From Fidelibacterota bacterium (GTDB taxonomy: Bacteria; Fidelibacterota; Fidelibacteria; Fidelibacterales; Fidelibacteraceae): a stretch of 20,519 nt of DNA. Every line of letters begins with the position of its first letter. The first letter of the stretch is position 1. A program made the position numbers and the translations under genes. The notes beneath the pieces are model-generated. The model was not told where the DNA came from. It did not search any database and saw only the letters and a program-made list of their open reading frames with translations. The stretch lies in assembly GCA_029931905.1 (NCBI GenBank), contig JAOZRH010000002.1:1-20519 (forward strand), read 5' to 3'. This document shows, in pieces, positions 9,255-15,354 of this stretch.

Positions 9255-10262
9255 CTATTTTAAATGACAAATATCATTATATAAACAGAAAAAACATTTT
9301 TTTGTATCAACATATGGATCATCCGATGTTGGTTGTTTATTATTTGATAAATACCAATTTATTCGTTTTATTTTATCATGAATAAAATCAATATAAGGTT
9401 TTGAAATTTCATCTGTTAAATTAACTGTAAGTGCGGTCATAAAAAAAAACGAATTTGATTTTGAATTTAAAGATTTTTTAATATGTTTTATATTATTTAA
9501 CATTTGTCCAAAATCTTCAATATCACTCGCTAATATCTCATGACAAACATATATAAATTGAAGTGTATCGATTTTATAATGTTCTAATATAGGTGGCTGA
9601 GTTCTACGTTTCACATTTGCTGTTTGTGCTTCCTTTAAATAATTTTCAAGAATATATTTATAAGTCATACATTGATAAAAATCAGGTAATCTTGGACTTC
9701 TTGTTTTTATTATTTTAGCATAATCAGCATACGTACAACTCTTAATTTCAACAAGTACATTATTACCAATTAAACCATCAAGTCTTCCTGAAAACCGAAT
9801 ACTTGGAATTTTAAGTGAAGGTTCTAATTCAGTAAATTGATCTGATGTTCCTTGTATAAAATCATGAATAGCAGTTCCTATAGTTCCTCGCATCGCGATT
9901 GGTAACCATTTCGACGCAAATGATTTTACTGGTGTATTTTGTAATTTAAAAACAACATCAGCTATACATTTGCTTGCTATATCATAACCACTTATATTTT
10001 GAGTTAATTTTGCATAAGCACGACCTTTATTATCTGATTTTTTTGCTACTTCTTTAGTAAATAATTCAACATTAAATGGTGATAATGCTTTTTGATTTTC
10101 ATCAATTAAATTATTATTAAATTGTGGACTATTTTTTTCTATTGTTAATGATTGTTCATTAATGGCTTCACTACTATTTTTAACACCTGAAGCATCAGAT
10201 GCTAATGATTTTTCAATATTATCACCATTAATAATATTAATCATATCTTTAAAATCACTCAA
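9255..10262 (-). CDS. PD-(D/E)XK nuclease, Cas4/RecB-like, Fe-S cysteines
   Basis: The 335-residue product has a polar N-terminal tail (about 1-85) and a Cas4/AddB-type nuclease domain. Motifs in order: C99 (in SGYDIASKC), RGTIGTAIH with H133, GRLDG with D162, VEIKS with E172 and K174, and the motif Q197-x3-Y201. The C-terminal cysteines are C323, C326 and C332. C99 with the last three gives the four ligands typical of the [4Fe-4S] staple in Cas4/AddB/Dna2-type nucleases. It starts with TTG (10260-10262) behind a near-perfect AGGAGG at about 5 nt; the next ATG is six codons in and too far from that site. A promoter-like block lies upstream and a terminator downstream, so it is probably its own transcription unit. 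A role in DNA end processing with the UvsX-like recombinase, or in host DNA breakdown, is inference. Confidence 0.85.
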   Translation of the reverse strand: MSDFKDMINIINGDNIEKSLASDASGVKNSSEAINEQSLTIEKNSPQFNNNLIDENQKALSPFNVELFTKEVAKKSDNKGRAYAKLTQNISGYDIASKCIADVVFKLQNTPVKSFASKWLPIAMRGTIGTAIHDFIQGTSDQFTELEPSLKIPSIRFSGRLDGLIGNNVLVEIKSCTYADYAKIIKTRSPRLPDFYQCMTYKYILENYLKEAQTANVKRRTQPPILEHYKIDTLQFIYVCHEILASDIEDFGQMLNNIKHIKKSLNSKSNSFFFMTALTVNLTDEISKPYIDFIHDKIKRINWYLSNNKQPTSDDPYVDTKKCFFCLYNDICHLK

Positions 10263-10286
10263 TTCCGCCTCCTAGAAATAATTTTC

Positions 10287-10331
10287 AAAAATAAAATATT
10301 TATTTTACTTTATTATTTCTATATAAAAAAT
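10287..10331 (-). promoter_or_regulatory. Promoter-like two-box sequence, copy 1
   Basis: A 21-bp block containing TATATAGAAATAATA (10311-10331), a 9-nt variable spacer, then AAATATTTT plus a T-run. The same block, spacer and second box occur at 17765-17803. In both places the first box ends about 50 nt upstream of a start codon. Conservation across two unrelated gaps suggests a phage promoter; the polymerase factor is unknown and the boxes do not match sigma-70 spacing. Confidence 0.5.
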
Positions 10332-10343
10332 ATAAATATTAAA

Positions 10344-10568
10344 TTATTTTGATTTCATAGCAATTTTCTTTGCGGCTTGCATAGCTCTGACACCATACTT
10401 TTTTTGAATTTGTTTTTTAATATCAAAATATTTTTTACGAAATTTATTGTATTTAGTTAATAAAGGATCGTTTTGTTCTTTCGCTAATTTAACAGCTACC
10501 TTACCAGCTAATAATTTTAATTTTTCTTGTTTACCAAATTTTTTTAATGATATAGTTTTTAAAGACAT
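10344..10568 (-). CDS. Small very basic protein
   Basis: The 74-residue product is lysine- and arginine-rich along its length (for example NKFRKKYFDIKKQIQKKYG) and ends in a helix, MQAAKKIAMKSK. I chose the ATG at 10566-10568, which has GGAG 10 nt upstream. A TTG three codons earlier would sit directly against that site. The charge suggests nucleic-acid binding or packing inside the head, but no family is recognised with certainty. It follows the second hairpin element and precedes the promoter-like block. Confidence 0.6.
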   Translation of the reverse strand: MSLKTISLKKFGKQEKLKLLAGKVAVKLAKEQNDPLLTKYNKFRKKYFDIKKQIQKKYGVRAMQAAKKIAMKSK

Positions 10569-10600
10569 AATTATCAATCTCCATTATTAATTATATTATA

Positions 10601-10637
10601 TGAACTACCTGGTGCAGAGCATCAGGATTTCTATATT
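10601..10637 (-). repeat. Intergenic hairpin element, copy 2
   Basis: The minus-strand RNA reads AGAAAUCCUGAUGC-UCU-GCACCAGGUAGUUCA. The stem at 10608-10626 has one A-C mismatch and a UCU loop. One pair is U-A where copy 3 has C-G, a compensatory change. It begins at the stop codon of the 291-residue gene and ends about 32 nt before the start of the small basic gene. Confidence 0.6.
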
Positions 10638-11511
10638 ATTTAAATTTATTTAAATTTTTTGTGAATTGAATATCTGATTTAGCTTTACTAATTTTTTTCA
10701 TTAATAAGTTATAATAATTTTGATGCTTAGACTTATCAACAAACGTTTTAAGTATATAATCAAAATCGTTTAATGTTTCTTTTGCTATCTTATGATAATC
10801 TAAACATGAATTAGATAATTGTGTTGAACTAATTATTGTCATAATTTCTTTAGGATCAATATTTTCTACTGTATTAAAATTTCCTGTTTTCTTTAAACAA
10901 ACAAAATAAGATTTAAGAAGAAGTACTATTTTTTCTATAAGTAATTCAATATATTTATGACGCATACATTTTGCTTGTTCATTAACTTTAGAACTAGATT
11001 TATTATACGAATCACTTAATGATCTATATACATCTAAATTAACTTTCTTAGGATCAATACCACAATTAATATATGATTGTTTTAAATTTTTTTGAATGAT
11101 AGCATATTGATATTTCCAATATCTTCCTTTAGAGATAAAATTACCTAATCTTTCTAAATTAATACTAATTTTATTAAGTGTTTTAGCAACAACTTTAGTT
11201 ATTGGTTGCTCAATTGATTTCATTAAAATTTTTAATCCAATTACAGATAAAATACCTCCAGCAATAGCAATACTAACACTTTCATCAATCGATTCTTGTT
11301 TATAGGTTAAATCAAAATATTCATTAAGAAAAAGATGTTGATTAATCTTATCATAATTTTCAACAATATTCGAATCTTCTTTATGATATTCACGCATAAA
11401 ATATAATGTTTTATATGTATCCTTAAACATTTCCTCTATTGTAATAGTTTCATAAAGATTATTTTTTATAATATAAGCTTCACAACAAGATTCTAAGAAT
11501 TTTACATCCAT
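10636..11511 (-). CDS. Unknown protein with one probable membrane segment
   Basis: The 291-residue product has an acidic N-terminal part and one clear hydrophobic segment at about residues 80-98 (SIAIAGGILSVIGLKILM). A basic helical region with many lysines follows. No enzyme motif is seen. ATG start behind GGAG about 10 nt upstream. Its TAA stop lies inside the outer edge of hairpin element 2. The layout, with a glycine-containing hydrophobic helix between charged domains, would suit a membrane-associated or ejected virion protein, but this is a guess. Confidence 0.55.
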   Translation of the reverse strand: MDVKFLESCCEAYIIKNNLYETITIEEMFKDTYKTLYFMREYHKEDSNIVENYDKINQHLFLNEYFDLTYKQESIDESVSIAIAGGILSVIGLKILMKSIEQPITKVVAKTLNKISINLERLGNFISKGRYWKYQYAIIQKNLKQSYINCGIDPKKVNLDVYRSLSDSYNKSSSKVNEQAKCMRHKYIELLIEKIVLLLKSYFVCLKKTGNFNTVENIDPKEIMTIISSTQLSNSCLDYHKIAKETLNDFDYILKTFVDKSKHQNYYNLLMKKISKAKSDIQFTKNLNKFK

Positions 11512-11535
11512 TTTTTATAATTCTCCATTTGAAAG

Positions 11536-11922
11536 TTAACTTAATATAATAAGACTTTCTAATTTATTAATATCTTTATGATGAATTTCGATTAATTTGA
11601 CTTTATTTTTAACGGCAAAATCACGTTTAATTGCATCATGAATTATTGTTTGTTTATAAACTCGTAATGCTCTTTTATATTTATTTACAGGTTTATAATG
11701 ATGTTGACCTTGAAATTCAATAAGTATATTATGGTCAGTTAAATAAAAATCAAAACGTAATAAATTATTTTTAGGAGAACGGCAAGATTCAAATGTTTTT
11801 TCTTGAATAAATGGTATTCCATTAAATTCAAGAAGTTTAGCAATATGAAATTCACCTTTTGAACATCGTTTTCCACCATAATAATAACGTTTTTTATATG
11901 GTCTTTTTCGTTTAAGAGACAT
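11536..11922 (-). CDS. Vsr/EDxHD-like endonuclease
   Basis: A small PD-(D/E)XK nuclease of the Vsr / EDxHD type seen in mismatch endonucleases and free-standing phage homing nucleases. With the start used here it has 128 residues. A basic N-terminus (KRKRPYKKRYYYGGK) is followed by SKGE with E24, LRFDFYL with D58, IEFQGQHHY with E69, Q71 and H74-H75, and a final VKLIEIHHKDINKL. I chose ATG at 11920-11922, which overlaps the upstream stop by 11 nt. An in-frame ATG at 11992-11994 would give 152 residues but would overlap the upstream gene by 83 nt. Neither has a strong ribosome site, so the start is uncertain. It carries an exact AATCTTGCCGTT copy at 11778-11789 and a partial one at 11604-11618. 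Confidence 0.7.
   Translation of the reverse strand: MSLKRKRPYKKRYYYGGKRCSKGEFHIAKLLEFNGIPFIQEKTFESCRSPKNNLLRFDFYLTDHNILIEFQGQHHYKPVNKYKRALRVYKQTIIHDAIKRDFAVKNKVKLIEIHHKDINKLESLIILS
11778..11789 (-). repeat. AATCTTGCCGTT motif, copy b
   Basis: Exact 12-mer in the EDxHD-like nuclease gene (part of ESCRS). The first motif base falls on codon position 2. It shares TTGAATCTTGCCGTT with copy c. Confidence 0.6.
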
Positions 11923-12532
11923 CTCTTGCAAATCGTTCAGCATGTTCAAATGCTTCATCATCTGTTTTAATTTTATATGGTTTGAAATTACCATATTTTT
12001 TTTTCATCATTTTATCAGCTTCTTCATAACTATATTTTTTTGCATAGTCATTATAGTTCTTTTGAGCTTCTTTAGTATATTCAAATTTATTACCAATAAT
12101 TCCTGGTTTAATTTCTTTCCCAACATTAAATGAACCAACAGCACGATGTGACCATCCAACCCATGCTCCACTTGCAGCTTGTCCAACACTATGATTTGAA
12201 CGAGAAGTATTTTTAAGCATTAACCAATCTTGAAATCTAACTTTACTTTTCTTATTTTTATCTCTTGGAAGGTTTTTCAAAGTTCGATCTTCTGGAGCAA
12301 TAGTTGTTTTAAGATAAGTTGTTTTTTTAAGATTTTTTTTACGCCCTGTTCGCGGATTAATTCCCATGAATTTTCTTTTTTCAATTCGTGGAACTTTATA
12401 TTCTCCTTCTTTAAGTTTAATAGGTATTCCACGAGGTTGTGGTTTAATTAATTTTTGCTGTCTAGCCCATTTAACTAATTCATGTTGATTTTCAAATTTA
12501 TCGAGTTCAAATAATTTATGTATTGCAATCAT
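11912..12532 (-). CDS. Probable virion protein with prohead-targeting-like N-terminus
   Basis: The 206-residue product begins MIAIHKLFELD, nearly the same as the 72-residue protein (MLALHSLFEID), with L7-F8-E9 as a possible prohead-protease site. A lysine/arginine-rich middle (about 45-100) is followed by a motif GAWVGWSHRAVGSFNVG at 122-138 and a C-terminal YKIKTDDEAFEHAERFARDV. From memory, the GWSHRA motif and this C-terminus recur in conserved unknown proteins of large phages; I cannot verify this here. ATG with an AAAGG site. Its stop overlaps the start of the nuclease gene. The function is unknown; a head-internal or capsid role is inferred from the N-terminus. Confidence 0.6.
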   Translation of the reverse strand: MIAIHKLFELDKFENQHELVKWARQQKLIKPQPRGIPIKLKEGEYKVPRIEKRKFMGINPRTGRKKNLKKTTYLKTTIAPEDRTLKNLPRDKNKKSKVRFQDWLMLKNTSRSNHSVGQAASGAWVGWSHRAVGSFNVGKEIKPGIIGNKFEYTKEAQKNYNDYAKKYSYEEADKMMKKKYGNFKPYKIKTDDEAFEHAERFARDVS

Positions 12533-12553
12533 AATAAACCTTTTGTTTTTAAA

Positions 12554-12703
12554 TCAAATTATATTAATATTTAAAGAACGTCTATCATGATTTGTTCGAC
12601 GATTCCATTTTTTTCGACGTTCATAACCATCAAAATTTTTACAATATATAAAAATACGACGATCGTTTCCAGATCGTCTTTGTTTAATTCTTCGATTTAC
12701 CAT
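12554..12703 (-). CDS. Small Arg-rich protein (49 residues)
   Basis: The frame ATG 12701-12703 to TGA 12554-12556 encodes MVNRRIKQRRSGNDRRIFIY followed by a similar second half. Three related units are visible: QRRSGNDRR, YERRKKWNRR and NHDRRS. This is like the 'ERRSGxDRR' motif found in many small bacterial and phage proteins of unknown role. The ATG is 1 nt after the TAA of the phospholipase-like gene, which supports coupled translation. No clear ribosome site is present. It fills an otherwise empty 172-nt gap. Confidence 0.6.
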   Translation of the reverse strand: MVNRRIKQRRSGNDRRIFIYCKNFDGYERRKKWNRRTNHDRRSLNINII

Positions 12704-12704
12704 A

Positions 12705-13154
12705 TTATACTACTGTTAAATGAAAATCAAAATAACTTGTTTCACCAAAATATTTAACAGCTAAATAATATTTATATAATCGCTTATATCGTAACCATTT
12801 CAAAAAACGTGATGATTTTGTTTGATCAACCATACGTTGCATATTATTTTTAAATAAATTATTTGCAAGAACAAATCCTTCCTTACTATTCCAAACAGTA
12901 TATGTCCAATCATGAATCTGACAAGCTAATGTAATTCGTAACCAATATATTGAATCTGAAATTAATCTATCTCCAATACTGCCTACTTTTCCTGGACCAC
13001 ATCCACCAGTAAATTCATTAATAAAATCTTGATCTGCATCCCAAAATGATTGTGGTGCAGCAAGTCTATATCCTTTATACTCACGCTCTGAAATTGGATC
13101 ATTTTCAATTTCAAATGGTAACATATTTAAAAAATCTTTTCTCTTATTTGACAT
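12705..13154 (-). CDS. Phospholipase A2-like protein
   Basis: The 149-residue product has the two hallmarks of the secreted/parvoviral phospholipase A2 fold: a glycine-rich calcium loop, TGGCGPGKVG (49-58), and the catalytic helix ACQIHDWTY (77-85) with H81-D82. LANNLFKNNM (97-106) follows, which matches the 'AD..F...M' helix of bacterial and phage PLA2-like proteins. A basic aromatic C-terminus (RYKRLYKYYLAVKYFG) could bind membranes. There is no signal peptide. ATG with GGAG about 9 nt upstream. The activity would be hydrolysis of the sn-2 acyl bond of phospholipids, perhaps during entry or lysis, but no substrate or location can be read from the sequence. Loss of catalysis with fold retention is an alternative. 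Confidence 0.7.
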   Translation of the reverse strand: MSNKRKDFLNMLPFEIENDPISEREYKGYRLAAPQSFWDADQDFINEFTGGCGPGKVGSIGDRLISDSIYWLRITLACQIHDWTYTVWNSKEGFVLANNLFKNNMQRMVDQTKSSRFLKWLRYKRLYKYYLAVKYFGETSYFDFHLTVV

Positions 13155-13168
13155 TATAAATACTCCAG

Positions 13169-13204
13169 TGAACTACCTAGCGCAGAGCGCCAGACTTACT
13201 ATTA
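13169..13204 (-). repeat. Intergenic hairpin element, copy 3
   Basis: The minus-strand RNA core is UCUGGCGC-UCU-GCGCUAGG followed by UAGUUCA. This is the best paired of the three copies: the stem at 13176-13194 has no mismatch, only G-U pairs. It lies 14 nt before the ATG of the phospholipase-like gene, next to its ribosome site, so it could affect translation. Confidence 0.6.
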
Positions 13205-13270
13205 CCGTCTAGAAGACGAATCTTAAGTGATAATAGTCATTATGACCGCTGTCCCATCGGCCGTTTTTGT
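13169..13270 (-). ncRNA. Candidate structured RNA or complex leader
   Basis: This gap between the uvsX-like and phospholipase-like genes is much richer in GC than its surroundings and holds no reading frame. On the minus strand it can form, in order: GGCCG-(9 nt)-CGGUC (13244-13262), GUCA-UAA-UGAC (13236-13246, which overlaps the first), and an outer stem ACUAUUA/UAAUAGU (13198-13204 with 13231-13237). That outer stem encloses CGUCU-UCU-AGACG (13206-13218). Last comes the repeated element hairpin at 13176-13194, with the same UCU loop. It matches no riboswitch or ribozyme I know. A processed small RNA or a 5' leader are the main options. Confidence 0.4.
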
Positions 13271-13330
13271 TATTAGAAAGATTAAATCAATTATCTAGTG
13301 TGAAACTAAAATATCTACATTAATTGAAAA

Positions 13331-14809
13331 TCAAAAAACACTTTGATATCCATCTTTATGAATTGTTGAATTTTCTGAATTTATAATTTCTGTTGATGTT
13401 TGAATTTCTTCAGATACAGTATTTGGTTCTTCAAATTGTTCATTATCAATATTTGAATATTGTGATTCTTCAAATTGATTATTATCAGTATTTAAAGATT
13501 GATCATCATTTAAAACTCCATCAACAATAATTTCTTCTTGAGAAACTTCAATTGAATTATCATCTTCAATATGATCTATATTAATTTTAAACATACCTTC
13601 TTTAATACGTATATGAATCGCAATATCGACTGCATAATCAAACCATTTTTTAAATTCAGCATCTGTTTCATATTTATGTTTAGCATCTTTTTTATAAAAT
13701 TTATCTGATTTATAATCAACTTTATCAGTTTGTGGATCATAAACTTTTAATTGAACCCATGCTCCACTTTTTACTATTGACATTCTATATGGAAATTTTT
13801 TATTTTTATAAATTTTCACTTCTGTTGGAGTTTGTTCAGCAAGAAAATGATATTCAGACCAAAATTTATTTATACCGGTCGATTTATCAAATACAACAGA
13901 TACAGCATGTTTTGATGGTGCAAATTTATTTTTTTCAGTCATAATATTTATAAACCAACCATCAACTCCTTGATAACCATCCATTGGCGAAATACTTTTT
14001 CCTTTTGAAAGAAATAGCCACTGTGTAATACGATGATTTAAAGCGGATATTGAAGAAGCAGCTTTAAAATCTTTAAATGTACCGACTGAACTTTCTTTAG
14101 GTTCATAAATTCCACCTATTTTAATATTTGCACGTACTTGATCAACTGTTAAAAAAGTTATTCTATTAAATGCTAATAAAGAAGCATATTTTTCTAATGC
14201 AAAAGTTAATTGTCTCGCCTTAACACCAATAACTCTATCAGGATCACTTGCATCACCAACTTTCGAACTAGCTGTTGCTGCAATTGAATCCCAAATAACA
14301 AGTACATAAAACTCTTGATGAAGTTTCTCTTCAAACTGTCGCTTAATATTAACTAATTGATCAATTGTATCGAAAACTTCTAAAACATTTAAAACAATTG
14401 GTTCATATTTAAATCGTTCTGAATCTAATCCAAAACTTTCCATTCTTGAAGTTTGAAATTCAGTTGATTCTGCAACATTACCACTCCCTTCAATATCCAA
14501 ATAAACACAAACTGAATTTTCATATATTTTTTGAAATTGACGTGCTAATTGAAAACAACAAGTGGATTTTCCAGTTTCTGGAGTTGATGATAACATTACA
14601 GGTGCAGAGCTTACTATTCCTCCACCTAATAATGCATCTAATGTTTTCACATTAAATGGAGTCATTATTGCTTTTGGTGCGCGAGCGTGACCATAATTAT
14701 TTGTAATGATAGTTGAAAATGCTAGACCCAATTTAGCAGCTAAATCCTTTGTACCTTTGTCAAGTGTGGACGGATCAACTTGAACTGATTCTACTTTTTT
14801 TCTTGCCAT
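13331..14809 (-). CDS. uvsX: UvsX/RecA-like recombinase
   Basis: The 492-residue product is a RecA/UvsX-family strand-exchange ATPase. Walker A is STPETGKST (75-83), followed by CVYLDIEGSGN (101-111) with the conserved Glu region. Walker B is FYVLVIWDSIAA (167-178) with D174. A loop resembling the L2 DNA-binding region is near 246-260 (FKDFKAASSISALNH). It would pair homologous DNA in replication-linked recombination and repair. It is longer than T4 UvsX (about 390) because of a tail from about 411 to 480 that is rich in Asp, Glu, Asn and Ser and has an imperfect repeat (NNQFEESQYSNIDNEQFEEP). Acidic RecA tails usually tune DNA binding. ATG with an AAGGCG site. Assignment to RecA/UvsX is firm; UvsX rather than another RecA type rests on the T4-like context. 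Confidence 0.88.
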   Translation of the reverse strand: MARKKVESVQVDPSTLDKGTKDLAAKLGLAFSTIITNNYGHARAPKAIMTPFNVKTLDALLGGGIVSSAPVMLSSTPETGKSTCCFQLARQFQKIYENSVCVYLDIEGSGNVAESTEFQTSRMESFGLDSERFKYEPIVLNVLEVFDTIDQLVNIKRQFEEKLHQEFYVLVIWDSIAATASSKVGDASDPDRVIGVKARQLTFALEKYASLLAFNRITFLTVDQVRANIKIGGIYEPKESSVGTFKDFKAASSISALNHRITQWLFLSKGKSISPMDGYQGVDGWFINIMTEKNKFAPSKHAVSVVFDKSTGINKFWSEYHFLAEQTPTEVKIYKNKKFPYRMSIVKSGAWVQLKVYDPQTDKVDYKSDKFYKKDAKHKYETDAEFKKWFDYAVDIAIHIRIKEGMFKINIDHIEDDNSIEVSQEEIIVDGVLNDDQSLNTDNNQFEESQYSNIDNEQFEEPNTVSEEIQTSTEIINSENSTIHKDGYQSVF

Positions 14810-14868
14810 ATTTTCGCCTTTTTATACTACATTAATTATTTAATCTTAACTAAAATTATTTAAGTTCC

Positions 14869-15096
14869 TCAAGTAGGAATTATTTTTTCTTTTGTGCTAA
14901 TCACTATTTCTTTATTTTCATCAGGTATTTCTATATTGTCATGTTCAGATGTTTCTATATCATCATGTTCATGTTCTTCTTCATCTGATACTATTTTTTT
15001 GATAATAATAATTTTTGGAATAATTTGTTCACGTCTGTCTGGATAACTTCCTAAACTAGAACCTGATGTATAAATACTTCGTAATATAGGTATCAT
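14869..15096 (-). CDS. Small acidic protein
   Basis: The 75-residue product starts MIPILRSIYTSGSS and ends with a strongly acidic stretch containing a loose repeat (HEHDDIETSEHDNIEIPDEN). Its M-I-P-I start loosely recalls the M-[L/I]-[A/S]-[I/L] starts nearby, but no (L/I)-x-E site follows at once. The ATG lies 3 nt after the TAA of the 79-residue gene, with AAGGA as ribosome site, so the two are co-translated. The function is unknown. Confidence 0.55.
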   Translation of the reverse strand: MIPILRSIYTSGSSLGSYPDRREQIIPKIIIIKKIVSDEEEHEHDDIETSEHDNIEIPDENKEIVISTKEKIIPT

Positions 15097-15099
15097 TTT

Positions 15100-15339
15100 T
15101 TATTCCTTTTTATCAACAATAATCTTACCTTTAAATTCAGGTTTTTTTTCAACTTCAATATCATTATCTGATTTTACTTGAATTCTTGCATTTGGTCCTT
15201 TACCTTTTCCAGGTCCTTTTCCAGGACCGGTTCCATCATGCGGACCTTTCAACTGAGGTTCATCAAAACATTCTTCATCTTCTTTATTTAACTTATTAAA
15301 TAATTTTTGTTCTTGAATTAATCTACTTATTGATAACAT
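15100..15339 (-). CDS. Small Gly/Pro/Lys protein, targeting-like N-terminus
   Basis: The 79-residue product begins MLSISRLIQEQKLF, with I8-Q9-E10 fitting the prohead-protease consensus. The first 17 nt of this gene are identical to those of the 196-residue gene upstream. The middle is a low-complexity GTGPGKGPGKGKGP segment and the rest is charged, suggesting a disordered protein. Ribosome site AAAGGA. An internal head protein is the best guess, based only on the N-terminus. Confidence 0.55.
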   Translation of the reverse strand: MLSISRLIQEQKLFNKLNKEDEECFDEPQLKGPHDGTGPGKGPGKGKGPNARIQVKSDNDIEVEKKPEFKGKIIVDKKE

Positions 15340-15354
15340 ATTGTTTTTCCTTTT

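Noticed and set aside
9429..9437. AAGTGCGGT followed by an A-run, identical to the Haemophilus DNA uptake signal core.
   Set aside because: Only one copy in 20.5 kb and it lies in coding sequence; one chance 9-mer is not surprising and says nothing reliable about the host.
10331..10338. Second TATAAATA on the plus strand next to promoter-like block 1.
   Set aside because: Wrong orientation for the adjacent nuclease gene and no plus-strand gene exists to use it.
10569..10577. TTG start adding three residues to the small basic protein.
   Set aside because: It touches the GGAG site directly; the following ATG has workable spacing.
13155..13162. TATAAATA, the T4 late promoter core, on the plus strand.
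   Set aside because: It points against all genes and overlaps the spacer between the ribosome site and ATG of the phospholipase-like gene; AT-rich DNA produces such octamers easily.
13169..13270. tRNA in the GC-rich gap, because of D-arm-like and T-loop-like fragments.
   Set aside because: No acceptor stem, no 7-nt anticodon loop in the right place and no proper T-arm on either strand.
11942..14655. Plus-strand reading frames of 60-73 codons, for example at 11942, 12230, 13732 and 14446.
   Set aside because: They mirror well-supported minus-strand genes, have low-complexity Phe/Ile-rich translations and lack ribosome sites.
15213..15245. GC-rich GPGK-coding repeat as a possible recombination hotspot.
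   Set aside because: The bias is explained by glycine and proline codons, and the repeat is too short to argue more.
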